Below are positions 54,369-64,000 of a stretch of DNA of 64,000 nucleotides, piece after piece (the first letter of the stretch is position 1; each line of letters opens with the position of its first letter). The position numbers were made by a program, and so were the translations under genes. The notes beneath the pieces were generated by a model. The model had not been told where the DNA came from, ran no database searches, and saw only the letters and a program-made list of their open reading frames with translations. The DNA is from Peromyscus leucopus (Eukaryota > Chordata > Mammalia > Rodentia > Cricetidae): positions 74,625,231 to 74,689,230 of the forward strand of contig NC_051070.1 of the NCBI RefSeq assembly GCF_004664715.2, given 5' to 3'.

Positions 54369-54577
54369 AACCTTATAGTTCTTTTTTTTTTTTTGTTTGT
54401 TTGTTTGTTTGTTTTTTTGAGACAGGGTTTCTCTGTGTAGCTTTGTGCCTTTTCCTGGAACTCACTTGGTAGCCCAGGCTGGCCTCGAACTCACAGAGAT
54501 CCGCCTGGCTCTGCCTCCCTGAGTGCTGGGATTAAAGGCGTGCGTCACCACCACCCGGCTTAACCTTATAGTTCTTT
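54369..54577 (-). repeat. Young B1 SINE (antisense) with 16-bp target-site duplication
   Basis: The element spans about 54385-54561: T-run, (GTTT)n, 'gagacagggtttctctgtgtagctttgtgccttttcctggaactcacttggtagcccaggctggcctcgaac...cgtgcgtcaccaccacccggc'. AACCTTATAGTTCTTT is perfectly duplicated at 54369-54384 and 54562-54577. The body shows the cricetid-type 'agctttgtgcctttt...cacttggtagcc' variant. The perfect duplication implies a recent insertion. Confidence 0.97.
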
Positions 54578-54699
54578 GAGCTATGTAAAAAAAAAAATTT
54601 CTTTCTGCCCCCTCTTTTATCTCAAAGCAGCAGTAGTGCCAGGGCATGAGGTCATTGGAGTGCTAGATGAAGAAACTCAAAGGACAGACCTACACCATT

Positions 54700-54890
54700 T
54701 GCCAAATATTTGTGAGGCGCTTTAATTAACTACTGTATGAAAACCTTGTAACAGCCTCACAGAGTGGATGAGACAAGCAGAATTGCTTTTGTGTCCTAGT
54801 TGAAGCATCCAAGGCACAAGGCTTGAGTACCTTTCCTAAATCTCAAGATTTTGTTCAAACCCGCAGTTTCCCAGTCTAAATGTCCTACCA
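54700..54890 (-). repeat. MIR SINE (antisense)
   Basis: 'tgtgaggcgctttaattaac', 'aaccttgtaacagcctcacagagtggatgagacaag', then 'aaggcacaaggcttgagtacctttcctaaatctcaag'. This is the antisense MIR order. It is weakly preserved. Confidence 0.5.
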
Positions 54891-55101
54891 AGAGTCTCCT
54901 AGAAGGCCGGGCGGTGGCGGCGGACGCCTTTAATCCCAGCACTCGGGAGGCAGAGCCAGGCGGATCTCTGTGAGTTCGAGGCCAGCCTGGGCTACCAAGT
55001 GAGTCCCAGGAAAGGCACAAAGCTATATAGAGAAACCCTGTCTCGAAAAAACCAAAAAAAAAAAAAAAAGAAAAAGAAAAAAAAGAAAGAGTCTCCTAGA
55101 A
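54890..55101 (+). repeat. Young cricetid-type B1 SINE with 15-bp target-site duplication
   Basis: The element spans 54905-55086: 'ggccgggcggtggcggcggacgcctttaatcccagcactcgggaggcagagccaggcggatctctgtgagttcgaggccagcctgggctaccaagtgagtcccaggaaaggcacaaag', then poly-A with G interruptions. AAGAGTCTCCTAGAA is duplicated perfectly at 54890-54904 and 55087-55101. CpGs are retained, so the insertion is recent. Confidence 0.98.
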
Positions 55102-55439
55102 CCTGCTGCCTTGGTGAGGGACACACATGACTTCTGCATGTTTTGTCCCTTGAGGCCAGTCAACCATCACTAAGGCCCCCAGCTGAGTTTTCACTGAGTA
55201 GGAAGACTGTATTTTGTGCTAATTAGGAGCACAAGCTTCCTCCCCTGACATAGCCAGGCAAATCTTGGAGGATGCTTACTAATTGTATATGAAATGGACA
55301 TAGGGTTCTCACGAGAAGAAAGGGAAGTGAGACACTGCCCATGTTGCATCTGGCTCATGGTACGCTCTCCACGTTGGAATTCCTGGCCACTCACCCAGCT
55401 ACACAGCCGCACATGAGCAGTTCAGTAGCCAAGCAAGGG
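55102..55439. other. Unassigned non-coding stretch
   Basis: No repeat or gene was recognised. Confidence 0.4.
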
Positions 55440-55737
55440 GGCCTTATGTCCTATGTAATCTGGGCGCTGCATGATCGCATAATTTGCGTGCAGTATGATC
55501 ATGCAATCTATGTGCATGCATGGCAGTAGCTCCGTAAGCCCATATATGCATGTGCAGGGGAATCCATAAGAAGCCGGACACAGACTCCTCTCCCTTCTTC
55601 TCCTTCTCCTCCCCGTCTTCTCTCTCTGCACATGTCTTCCATTGGCCTGGTCATGCTCTCTTCTGTCCCTCTCTTCTCCTAATAAACCTCTGATAGTGAG
55701 TTTTGTTGTGCCTCGTGGCCTTTCTCACACGGTAACA
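55440..55737 (+). repeat. IAP-like (class II ERV) solo LTR
   Basis: Features in order: 'gtaatctgggcgctgcatgatcgcat' and repeated 'gcatgatc/gcaatct' words (U3-like), 'cataagaagccggacacagactcctctcccttcttctcc' (TATA/initiator-like region), 'aataaacctctgatagtgag' (poly-A signal at 55680), and U5-like 'cctcgtggcctttctcacacgg' ending about 55737. This matches the layout of rodent IAP-type LTRs. Edges are approximate and no target-site duplication was confirmed. Confidence 0.65.
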
Positions 55738-56999
55738 GCGCCGCCGCATTAAAACCAACACTCCATGAATTATTGTCATTGCTATTATTATTCCTAGACA
55801 AACTCCAGAGCTGTGCTGCTGTACCTGCCGGCATGTCCACGTCTCCACACCAGCTGTCTCCTTGGGCTCCAGCCAACCTGGCTCATGGCCTCAATACTCG
55901 GCTGAAGCTAATGGTCTCCTGTCAATGGATTCCTCCTTCCCCCCAGTCCAGGACTCTCTCTACTGAACGTTCTTCGGGCTTGGCATCAGTACAGCTGACC
56001 CCAGAGGCTTTCTCTTCTGAGAGTAGCTCTTCCCATCCCACTCTTTTGAGTTTTGCCCATCCCTGCAAATGAGTCTTATTATTCAACAGTGCATAACAAA
56101 GATGGAGGTCTTATTTACTCATCCGTGTTTCTCCCAGCTATCTGCTACCCCTTCCACCAGAGCAGTGAATTGGTTTAGTCCTACCCATTGTCTCTTGAGT
56201 CTTGTGGGGAGCCGTAGGTTGGTAGGAAACAAACCACAAAGCAAAATGTCTAAACATTTCTTTGCCTCTGCAAGCCTCCAGGGGTGCAGCGGCAGAATCC
56301 CCAGGGGTCCATTTCTCTCAGGCAGGCATCTGAAGGCGATATAAGCAAATAGCAGCTCATCTCCTTCTGACTCTTAACCATCTCTCTCTGCAGGGCAGAA
56401 TGGGTGAATACCTCAGCACCGAGCCCCATCTACAGTCTCACTAAAACAGCAATAAACTCAAACTCAGGTAACTGGGCCAGCCCCCTCAGGCACTCCAGAA
56501 AAAATGAGACTTGGGTGTCCTGCTTGAGTCACCCTCTGCATATGGCCACAGATACAGCCGCAGCTGTTATAATTTGTTCTATGAGATCCTAGGGTTCTGA
56601 GAAGCCCTCTAAAAGCTCAGAAAGCACCCTACCCCCATTCTTCCCAGACAGATGCCATGGTGAGTCTTACAGCATCTTTACTGCTGTTCAGTGGAGTGTC
56701 ATAGAGTAGGGGCGTGGCTGTGCTCCCCCAATCCAGGGCGTCTTGGATACCTTGCTACATTAATGTGGATATAGAAAAAAAAAATTTTGTGGCCATTGAT
56801 GCAAAGTGATTCTAACAAGGAAGAAATTTGGGGTCAAAGGGTGGGAACTCTAGAGTCTCTTTCTGCTTCTCCAGTCTGTGCCTGGAGAGACCCTAAGTGT
56901 GGTATAGACATGCATGTCAGTGCCCTTTTGCAGAGAAAATAGGAAATGAATTCCAAACAATACTGGAAACAGCTGACCCTTTTAGCACAAAGCTTAAAT
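55738..56999. other. Unassigned non-coding stretch
   Basis: No repeat was recognised with confidence. It could include remnants related to the preceding LTR, but nothing supports internal proviral sequence. Confidence 0.35.
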
Positions 57000-57720
57000 A
57001 TGCTAGTGCTCAGCCAAGGCAGCATGTGCAGAGTAAATATTTTAATCCCTAATTAATCACTTTGGTTAGATTGGTAAAACAGAAGTCTAATGAAAATAAT
57101 TTGAAATTTCCTTCATGAATAATTGCCTTGTTCAGGGAATTGTGGGAAGAGTCAACTGACTGACCTTCCCTCCTCACTCGGCCGCACTGCTCCGAGACTT
57201 AATTTGTGTCCTTCAGCCCCGTTCAGTCCCCGGTATGAGATTAGAAATACCTTCTGTGCAGTTTAGCAGCAACGATGTGGTGTGACAGTTAAGTCAGCAG
57301 AGAGGTAAAGGACGCAGTGACTCCTGGCTCGCTCGCCCGCCCGCCGTGGAGCCTGGTGGTGGTTGGTGTTGGTGTGGGGGGGGGAGCATCTTCGAGACCC
57401 TGCAATCTTTCATTAGGCTGTGAACATGATGAATTGCTGTAGGTGATTGAACTGCTCCTGTTCCCCCTCTTTTTCTTTTTCCTTTTTTTTTTTTTAATTA
57501 GAAACTTGAATAATAAGGTGCCCAGGGTTTAGGCATTTACAAAGGGGAGAGAAAGAATTTTCCAGCTCTGAGTGCTGAATGCTACCTTGATTAGCAGTAT
57601 GCCACCAGATTTAATTACTTCTTTGAGTAAATCAAATCTTTCTCGGGGGGCAATGTTTCCTAGTGTGTGGAGACCAAAGGTTAAGCCACCTTACTAGTTA
57701 CCTATTCAGACATGTTAGAA
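57000..57720. other. Repeat-free block with homeodomain-like words, candidate enhancer
   Basis: It contains CTAATTAATCACTTTG (57050-57065), AATAATTTGAAA, AATTAG (57496-57501) and ATTTAATTACTT (57610-57621). It also has a retained CpG cluster with G-rich text (57326-57388: 'cgctcgcccgcccgccgtgg', 'ggtggtggttggtgttggtg' plus a G8 run). No SINE or LTR is present. Regulatory function is inference. Confidence 0.35.
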
Positions 57721-58544
57721 CCTGTTAGATCTGAGTGTGCTCCACTCCACACCACTTGCCTGTTGTCCCGACCTTCCTCCCACGGCCCCCCAGTCCTCTT
57801 CAGCAATGAATGCATTGCTTATCTGGTTGGAATGTCACTGGGAGTGATGGCTGGCACTGGGCCATGTGGCTGGTGCACACTGGCTCACACTGCCATCATT
57901 GCTAAAAATTGCCTGGTCCACCAGTCGCTTTGGCCAGTTCTGTGGACTGTCAAAGTCCACCTGGTAGACCATCTGCCACCTCCCCCTAGAGGTTCCTTCT
58001 CTCTTTTGTTTTCCAGTCTGGTCTTCTTTCTCAATCTTGCTCTTTTATTTGGGAGATTCGAATATTTGGGGGAATTTTGCTTTTGCTTCTTAGCAATCAG
58101 GAGGGCAGGATGTTCTTGGGTTGCTGGAATGCATTTGGATAATTGTACCTTAACTCTTTGCTATCCTGAATTTATCTGGTACAGTGGCCAGTAATTTGCT
58201 TTAAAAGCTTGCTTATAGGGCAGAAATACTTCTCAAATAGAAAGCATAAAGATAAACAATGTGTAACCCAGGTGCTAATTGAATGAAAATCTGGATCAGA
58301 TTTGGTGTCTCTATTCACAAATGGAATTAACTACATTCCATGCCAAAAGAGCTATGGAAGTCCTCCATCTCACAGGATCAGAGGCATGCAGAATTGGAAG
58401 TCAAAGCAATGGTTTTTGATCCATTTTGACTGTTATGAATGTGTGGAAGGATACTGTGGATCCAACAGTATAATATGTAGGCAAATATGAGTAACTGAAT
58501 GTATTATTGTTCTAATGATCATTTTTAATGGTAACTACATGAAG
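57721..58544. other. Unassigned; one 160-codon open frame
   Basis: The plus frame 57712-58194 encodes a hydrophobic, Cys-rich hypothetical peptide with no domain I recognise, and no repeat overlaps it. The length is compatible with chance. Confidence 0.3.
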
Positions 58545-59330
58545 AAAATGTAAATTAGTGTATTCAGTAGAGAAAATAGTATGGAAGTTTCTCAAAAAAT
58601 TAAAAGTAGAACTATTCAGTGATGCAGCAATTCTACTTATGAATATATATGTATATATATATACATATATATGTAGAGACAGAGAGTTAATAGATTTATA
58701 CAGAGGAAATGATATCAGACTATATTAGAAATATCTGCATGCCCACGTTCAATGCAGCACTATTCACAATAACCAAGAAATGCAAACAACCTTTGAGCCT
58801 TTGAACCAAAGAGTAGATGAAGAAAATTTAATTCCACCACAAAGAGAACGAAATCCTGTCATTTCCTACAGCATGAATGGGACTGGGGATCGTTACGTTA
58901 AGTGAAATAAGCGAGGTGCGGAAAGACAAGCACTGCATTTGCTCATTCACGGTGGAGTCTGAAGAGGTGGGACTCACAGAGGTTTAGAACAGAGTGGCAG
59001 TGACCACAGGTGGGAGAGTGTGGAGGAGGAGGGGCGTGGAAAGGAATTGATTAATGGGACTCAGTTACACTTGGAAAGAGGTACAAAGTTCTGGTATGCT
59101 ACACAGCATAATGGGGTGACTATAGACAGCAAGCGTGTGCTCCATATTTCAAATAATTAGAAGAAAGGATTTCAAATAGTTCCAAGGTAAAGAGATGCTA
59201 ATTGTTTGCAGAAGTAACTTGAAACTGATTTAAACATTGTCAAAAACGTGCATGTACAAAACTATCATGAGACGCCTCATTAATATATGCAAATTTTATG
59301 TTATACTTAAAATGAGCCTAATTAACAATG
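58545..59330 (+). pseudogene. Ancient L1M relic (ORF2 end plus 3' UTR)
   Basis: 'gatgcagcaattctactta', 'caatgcagcactattcacaataaccaagaaatgcaaac', 'catgaatgggactggggatcg', 'ttaagtgaaataagcgagg' mark the ORF2 C-terminal region. 'ggtacaaagttctggtatgctacacagcataatggggtgactatag' and 'tatttcaaataattagaagaaagg' mark the 3' UTR of an old L1M family. The frame is broken. A (TA)n palindrome interrupts it at 58643-58672. Confidence 0.8.
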
Positions 59331-59406
59331 GCTAAAAAAAATAATTTTAAGGGAATCCCAGAGCTCCCACTGTCACGCCTCTGAATCAAAGGGTCAAGTC
59401 CAAAGT

Positions 59407-60375
59407 CTAAGTGAGTCACTTTCTGCTGCTGTGACAAACCACCTAGAAGAAGCAGTTTTGAAGAAAGGAAAGATTAGTTTGTCTGAGCTTGTCGTTTCAT
59501 AGGTTTCGGTCCATGGCCTCTGGACTCTGACACTGCATGCCTGGAGGGAAGCAGGGACTATCATGGCAAGGAAGGTGTGCTGTAGGGGGTCTCTGCAAAC
59601 ACCAAGGCCAGCAGAGTAACTATCTGCCTGAGGCAAGAAGAAAATCTGATTCAACAAGACTCAGTAGCCAGTGTTGGTTCAAACTTCTAGAGTCTGACAC
59701 TGGGCAGTTTATTTTAGGCAAATGTAAGTACAGTATAATTTGGGGGAAAAAAGTTTCTTGGTTTAACACAACCCCATGCACACAAGGAGACATCATTACA
59801 TCAAAACTCTTCTCAAAGTACATGTAACCTAGGTGAGGGGGAGTCTGGTGTGATCTCAACCATACAGATACCACAAAGGTCATCAGAGCTATTAGCCACC
59901 TCTGGTCCTAATTGTGGGAGCTTGGGAGATCCTGGTATGGCCTAGTTCTAGAGATAGCACAGGGGTTACCTAGGCTATTAGTTACCTCTATTCCCAGCCT
60001 TCTGAGTGGAAACATCTTTTTCCTTGGAAAAACAGCCCTTTCTTGGTGTTTAACATTCCTGGCTTTCCTGGTGCTATTTGTGAACACAAGGACCTTTGAG
60101 CTCCCCACAGTGCTGGACCAGAGAGGTTGTTTCCTGGCAGGCAGAAAAAGAGAGACACAGGATGGGGCCAGAGTAAGATACACAAGTCCCCAGTGACCTA
60201 CTCCCTCTAGCCCAGGCCTCACTTCCTAGCTTCTGATTTTTCCCAATGACACTAGCAAAGTAGGAATCTATCAATGGGTTAATCCATTCATGGAATCAGA
60301 TCCTCCCTGATCCAATCAGGGGCAACCAGGACTTGATCACATGAGCCTTCAGAAGACTTTTCAGACTCAAGTCAA
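59407..60375 (-). repeat. MaLR-type LTR (antisense), split by another LTR
   Basis: The left part, 59407-59644 ('agtcactttctgctgctgtgacaaaccacc', 'ggaaagattagtttg'), and the right part, 60143-60375 ('agagagacacaggatggggccagagtaag', 'ccccagtgacctactccctctagcccaggcctcacttcctagc'), are consecutive segments of one reversed MaLR LTR. They are separated by about 500 bases of different LTR-like sequence. Confidence 0.6.
59645..60142 (-). repeat. Candidate LTR inserted in the MaLR LTR (antisense)
   Basis: 'gggcagtttattttaggc' is the antisense of an AATAAA poly-A region, about 65 bases from the left edge. The sequence begins near TGATTCAACAAG and ends near TTTCCTGGCA. AGAAAA occurs at 59639-59644 and 60143-60148, a possible 6-bp target-site duplication, although the exact TG...CA edges do not coincide with it. 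The family was not identified. Confidence 0.45.
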
Positions 60376-60392
60376 ATGGGCCGAACCCATTT

Positions 60393-60467
60393 GACACATG
60401 GAGAAATGCCAATCAATGACACATGGAGAAATGCCAATCAATGACACATGGAGAAATGCCAATCAAT
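60393..60467. repeat. Perfect 25-bp tandem triplication
   Basis: The unit GACACATGGAGAAATGCCAATCAAT repeats three times without a mismatch (starts 60393, 60418, 60443). The perfect identity indicates a recent event. Confidence 0.97.
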
Positions 60468-60782
60468 GGGTTCCACAAACAGTCTCGACATTAAATGTGC
60501 TGCCTGATCACTTTTCCCAGGCCGGGTCCTGCTGATGACAGCATGTTCTGTCCTTTACTTGAAAGTGTTCATTTTTACGTTTGCATTCATTCAGAAATGT
60601 TTATCGAACACCTCTTTGATACTAAGGGTATCAAGCACGAGCATGGCCCTAATTAAACTTAACCCCTAACTCTATTTCATTCTTCCTTGATACTACAGTT
60701 TAATTGTTTTCTGCAGCTTGTTCAGTTGTCTTGATACCTACCATTCAGTTGAAATTCTTTTGGCCGTTCATGTCTTTCTTTT
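60468..60782. other. Unassigned; weak L2-like patch
   Basis: 'cattcattcagaaatgtttatcgaacacctc' (60583-60613) resembles the antisense L2/MIR 3' end but does not extend. Confidence 0.35.
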
Positions 60783-60896
60783 TTCTACGCTTTGCTTGTG
60801 AGATGGTCTTGTGTGTCTTGGGCTGGCCTCAGACTCACCGTGTAGCTAAGGCCAGCTTTGAATTTGTGATTTCCCTGCCTTCATCTCAACTGGAAA
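60783..60896 (-). repeat. B1-related SINE fragment (antisense)
   Basis: 'cttgtgagatggtcttgtgtgtcttgggctggcctcagactcaccgtgtagctaaggccagctttgaatttgtg' is a diverged B1/proto-B1 copy. Confidence 0.55.
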
Positions 60897-62757
60897 AAGT
60901 CTGATAGGCCCTGTAGCCATCTCATACATGTTCATACAGGCTCATGAGCTTAAGAGACTTGCTGAAGGGCACAGCTAACTGTACAGGAGTCGAGGCTTGA
61001 CAACCAGCTTCTGGTGCTAGACGTTGCTTCCTCCAACCATTATGACCTTGTGTTGTGACATTATAGTCTGAACCACTCAAGGGTGATCACTTCTGCTATC
61101 CCGAGGGAAAAAATAAATTATTAATTTAAAAAGCTAAATCAAGTCCATTTTAAGCAGTGGGTAAAATATCAGGAAGATTAAAACTATCTAACAATAATAA
61201 AACATGCACAAAGCTTTCTGATCTCATCTTCCCACCACATACATGTCGATAGAGTCATGCAATGTGGAAGTTTTCAATGTTGTTTTCCTGGGGTTAACTA
61301 GTCTAGGCAACAACCCAGAATCTGGCCATCATGAGCACTGGAGAGCATCCAGCCCACCCCACCTCTTCCCTTACCCTGTTTTAATTACTTTTTGGTGCTT
61401 CTTCATCAGCAGAGCTTGCACATAAAGGCTGAATACCTGGCTCAGGGCCAGGGCTGCCTCTCAGACGAGGTGAAACTCTGAATCTGGCTGTGGAGGCCAA
61501 GAGGTGAGTCCTTCTGTTGCCGCATCAACCTTTCTCAATGACAAGCCCCTGAAGAATATAGGCCTTCATCCTTCATCATAGCTGCCTAGCTTCTGGGAAC
61601 CAACTGGTTAAGCCTGAAGTAAGCTGGATTACTTTTTTGGGCAGGCATCTCATTCACAGAATATTATGTTTCTTTATTCAAATCTTCTAGCAGCTTCTTA
61701 CTGATTTGCTTGTCTTTAGCAGAGTGGCCAATGGGTTTTTTGTTTTAAATAGATAACCATAAAGTCTTAAACGTGTAAAAGCTCGAACAGTTTAGGTCTA
61801 TGAAATTGGGTCACAGCTATCACAATGCATGTAACCCAGTACTTAGTGCAAGCACTCTGCTTTGCTTTGTGAGTCATTGACAGAAGCCAAGACTGGAGAG
61901 ATGGAAGAAACAAGCTGTCAAGGTCAAGGGCGTGAGGACTAGGTGGAACATCGGTTGTTTGGAGGCACTGAAAGACTGCTTCCTGGAATGAAGACTCCTC
62001 GCCATACAATCATTCCTGAAAATGTTAGAATTGAACTGTTTATCCATGGGTGCTGGCTTCGGCCTTTGGAAAATCCTCCAATCCTGGGCCGATTTGTAAC
62101 TCCACTGATCTGACAGTGCTCCTAAGAGAATCAGTTCACTCGGGCATGTCTAAGGAGAAAGAGAAAAGTGAGTCCCAGGTGCTTGTCTCACCCTGCATGC
62201 ACACTGGGCTCACAGAACGGGCGGGTCAGCACTCAACATGAATGAGAACAGAAAAACAAGCCCAAGCTTAGGGGAGCACAGAATTCACCAGCACCAGGAG
62301 TGAGAAGCTAAGATATTGTCGTCAACAATTCAGAGGGTCCCTGCTTCAGGTAGACAGTTGGATCAGATGACTTTGAAGATTCATAGAACCAGAAGGTTTA
62401 ATTCCCTAAATGCCTTTGCTCTTCTTATCATCACTGCACTAGCTCATTGGCTTACATGAAGGCCGTGGCAAGCCCAGAGCAGGCGACAGCTTCTACAACT
62501 TGCAATCAGAGACACAGGGAAGGCTACACAGGTTAGAAACACACAAATACAGCCTTACTCTTTTGTTGAGGCTCCATCCCCTGGTCAGAAACAGTTAATG
62601 TACGAGGGAGACCCCGCTAAGTGTTAGCAGTTAACTGGTATGGATTCACTGAAGCAAACTGAGGATGCTGTGTGGTTAGGGGGCTCTGTGCTAAGACTTC
62701 CTCGGATGGAATCTCAGTGTGCTTTCAGAGAAGCCTAGTCTAGACTCCAAAGCAAGA
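60897..62757. other. Mostly unassigned; short antisense MIR-like patch
   Basis: 60940-61015 ('agcttaagagacttgctgaagggcacagctaactgtacaggagtcgaggcttgacaaccag') fits the antisense MIR core. The remaining 1.7 kb has no recognised repeat or gene. Confidence 0.4.
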
Positions 62758-62873
62758 AGAATAATGCCCACCTCATAATAATCCTGAGAAGCAAATAGCA
62801 TTATGTGCAAAGTGCTTAGACCAGTGGCTAGTAGACAGCAAGAGATCAGTGAATTATTACTGCTATTTATTCC
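62758..62873 (+). repeat. MIR SINE 3' part
   Basis: 'aataatgcccacctcataataatcctgagaagcaaatagcattatgtgcaaagtgcttagaccagtggctagtagacagcaagagatcagtgaattattac' follows the MIR 3' third. Confidence 0.75.
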
Positions 62874-63579
62874 ATGGGTTCAATAGTTTGGTCCTACTCG
62901 TTCTTGAGAGGAAGTCTGGTGGTACACAGATGATGTCTGCCTTGGGGAAGGGGAGGGGTTCTTTGAAGGTCAGGATTGGGAGGTACTGAAGAAAAATGAA
63001 GAGTAGAGACAGAGAGCACTGGAAGCTCACACTCCCAACTGTAGCCCTGCCTAGTCCCCGACTGCCCGCTACTATTAGTAAAACCTAGACAGAAATTTCT
63101 GAGGACTCATCTGCCTAGCCACTCATGACACTCAAGTGCCCAGGAACCCACCACCTCGGCAGACTCCAGGTTCTTCCTTTCCCAAACAGAAACCAGGAGA
63201 GATTTTCCACGGCTGCTGGGACTGCAAAGGCTTAATGTACTGTCTGGAAAATCGACTATGTACTTTAATTCAGTTCCTCCAAAGAGTGGGGACCCTAGAG
63301 GGCTACAAACAAAGGAGGTGATGTGAGCAGCCACCTGGCATATTCCCTGGTACCTTCCTCCAGGTCTTCATGGGTAAGTTAGGGTAGGCATCTCTGTTTT
63401 TGTCTTCCCCATATCTGAACCTAGCTTCATCTCAGCATAAAGAAAACTGGTTACCTGGTGTAAGGGCAGCCTTTGATGACCCCTTCACCAATGGTTCTGA
63501 TAGCCCAGGGACAGGAGCTTACTTTTAGCCTAACCCCACCCTATCCCACTCACCCCACTCTCTGCTTCTGTGTGCTTTA
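62874..63579. other. Unassigned non-coding stretch
   Basis: No repeat or gene was recognised. Confidence 0.4.
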
Positions 63580-64000
63580 AAAATTAATTTGGAGCACAGC
63601 AAGATCAGAGAAACAAGGGCATTAGATAGTGTCCCCTGAAATGGACTTCTTGTACTCCAAAAAAAACGTTCTTAGAAACACACGTGAATTTCTTTGCACT
63701 CAAATTAAGGAGGATTAAGGCAGCTAGACAGTTGCTGCCCAGTTCCCTTGGATCATGTGGCCAAGGCTGAAAAGCCTTAAGTTGCTGGCATGAGCCTAAG
63801 TCAGCAGCCTGATCTCCAAATTAATTTTTGAATTAGATGATTGTCCCCTCCCCCTTTTCCTTCTAATTGAGACTTCCATTGAAAAGTGCTTAGCAAACAG
63901 ATGGAAGGACCCAGAACAAAAGGCTGTTGTGAAATCATAAAATAGAGGTCATTGGAAACAGTTTTAGGTTAGGACTGGAGGGCCAATTAAACCTTTCTTT
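63580..64000. other. Repeat-free AT-rich block at window end
   Basis: It contains AAAAATTAATTTGG (63580-63593), CAAATTAATTTTTGAATTAG (63817-63836) and CTAATTGAG. No mobile element was recognised. It may continue past the window edge and is a candidate conserved non-coding sequence. Confidence 0.3.

Noticed and set aside
57712..58194. 160-codon hydrophobic open frame as a membrane protein gene
   Set aside because: No splice context, no promoter and no known domain. The length is within chance expectation for 64 kb.
60393..60467. CRISPR-like or iteron-type array
   Set aside because: Three perfect head-to-tail 25-bp units without spacers make a simple tandem repeat.
1..64000. A novel multi-gene system or operon
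   Set aside because: No cluster of intact coding sequences exists on either strand. Structure in the window is explained by mobile elements, simple repeats and non-coding DNA.

Overview
This window looks like non-coding nuclear DNA from a mammal, most likely a cricetid rodent (hamster, deer mouse or vole group). The rodent SINE families B1, B2/B3, B4 and ID are dense and sit on both strands. The youngest B1 copies (54385-54561 and 54905-55086) have the cricetid-like form, and some solo LTRs (22579-22914, 55440-55737) also look cricetid-like. The species call is pattern recognition, not a database match. I found no convincing protein-coding gene, rRNA, functional tRNA, CRISPR array or bacterial-type operon. 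The open frames are short and lie in repeats, in microsatellites read as codons, or in frames that look random. The window could be intergenic or lie inside a long intron.

Layout. 1-4500: B1/B2 SINEs and a decayed antisense L1 ORF2 split by a cluster of four SINEs. 4985-7985: a decayed ERV-L-type provirus on the minus strand, with a 3' LTR, a dUTPase-like region and an RNase H region. 8800-15700: SINEs, a MaLR LTR inside an L1M relic, an MLT1-like LTR, a 102-bp tandem duplication and a 32-bp minisatellite. 15740-22000: an L2 relic, a large repeat-free block around 17000-17700, a (TTCC)n/(TG)n locus and an antisense MLT1-like LTR. 22035-29500: the most layered part. It holds a solo LTR inside a B4, a DNA transposon holding an LTR holding an ID element, a probable retrocopied 3' end, and several LTRs. 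29500-44600: SINEs, microsatellites, LTRs and an L1M relic. 44600-48900: mostly repeat-free. 48922-52130: two abutting LTRs and an L2. 52843-55740: SINEs including two young B1 copies with clean target-site duplications, and an IAP-like LTR. 55740-64000: mostly repeat-free, with an L1M 3' end, an LTR-in-LTR nest, a perfect 25-bp triplication and MIR relics.

The sequence mainly records mobile-element history. Insertion order can be read at several nests, some with target-site duplications. The best candidates for host function are long repeat-free blocks rich in TAATTA/ATTTGCAT-type words (about 17000-17700, 40090-40720, 44600-45740, 57000-57720, 63580-63920). Their conservation cannot be judged from one sequence. 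I see no evidence for a new biological system, and no claim of one is made. All family assignments were made by eye against remembered consensus features, so boundaries are usually good only to about 5-30 bases.
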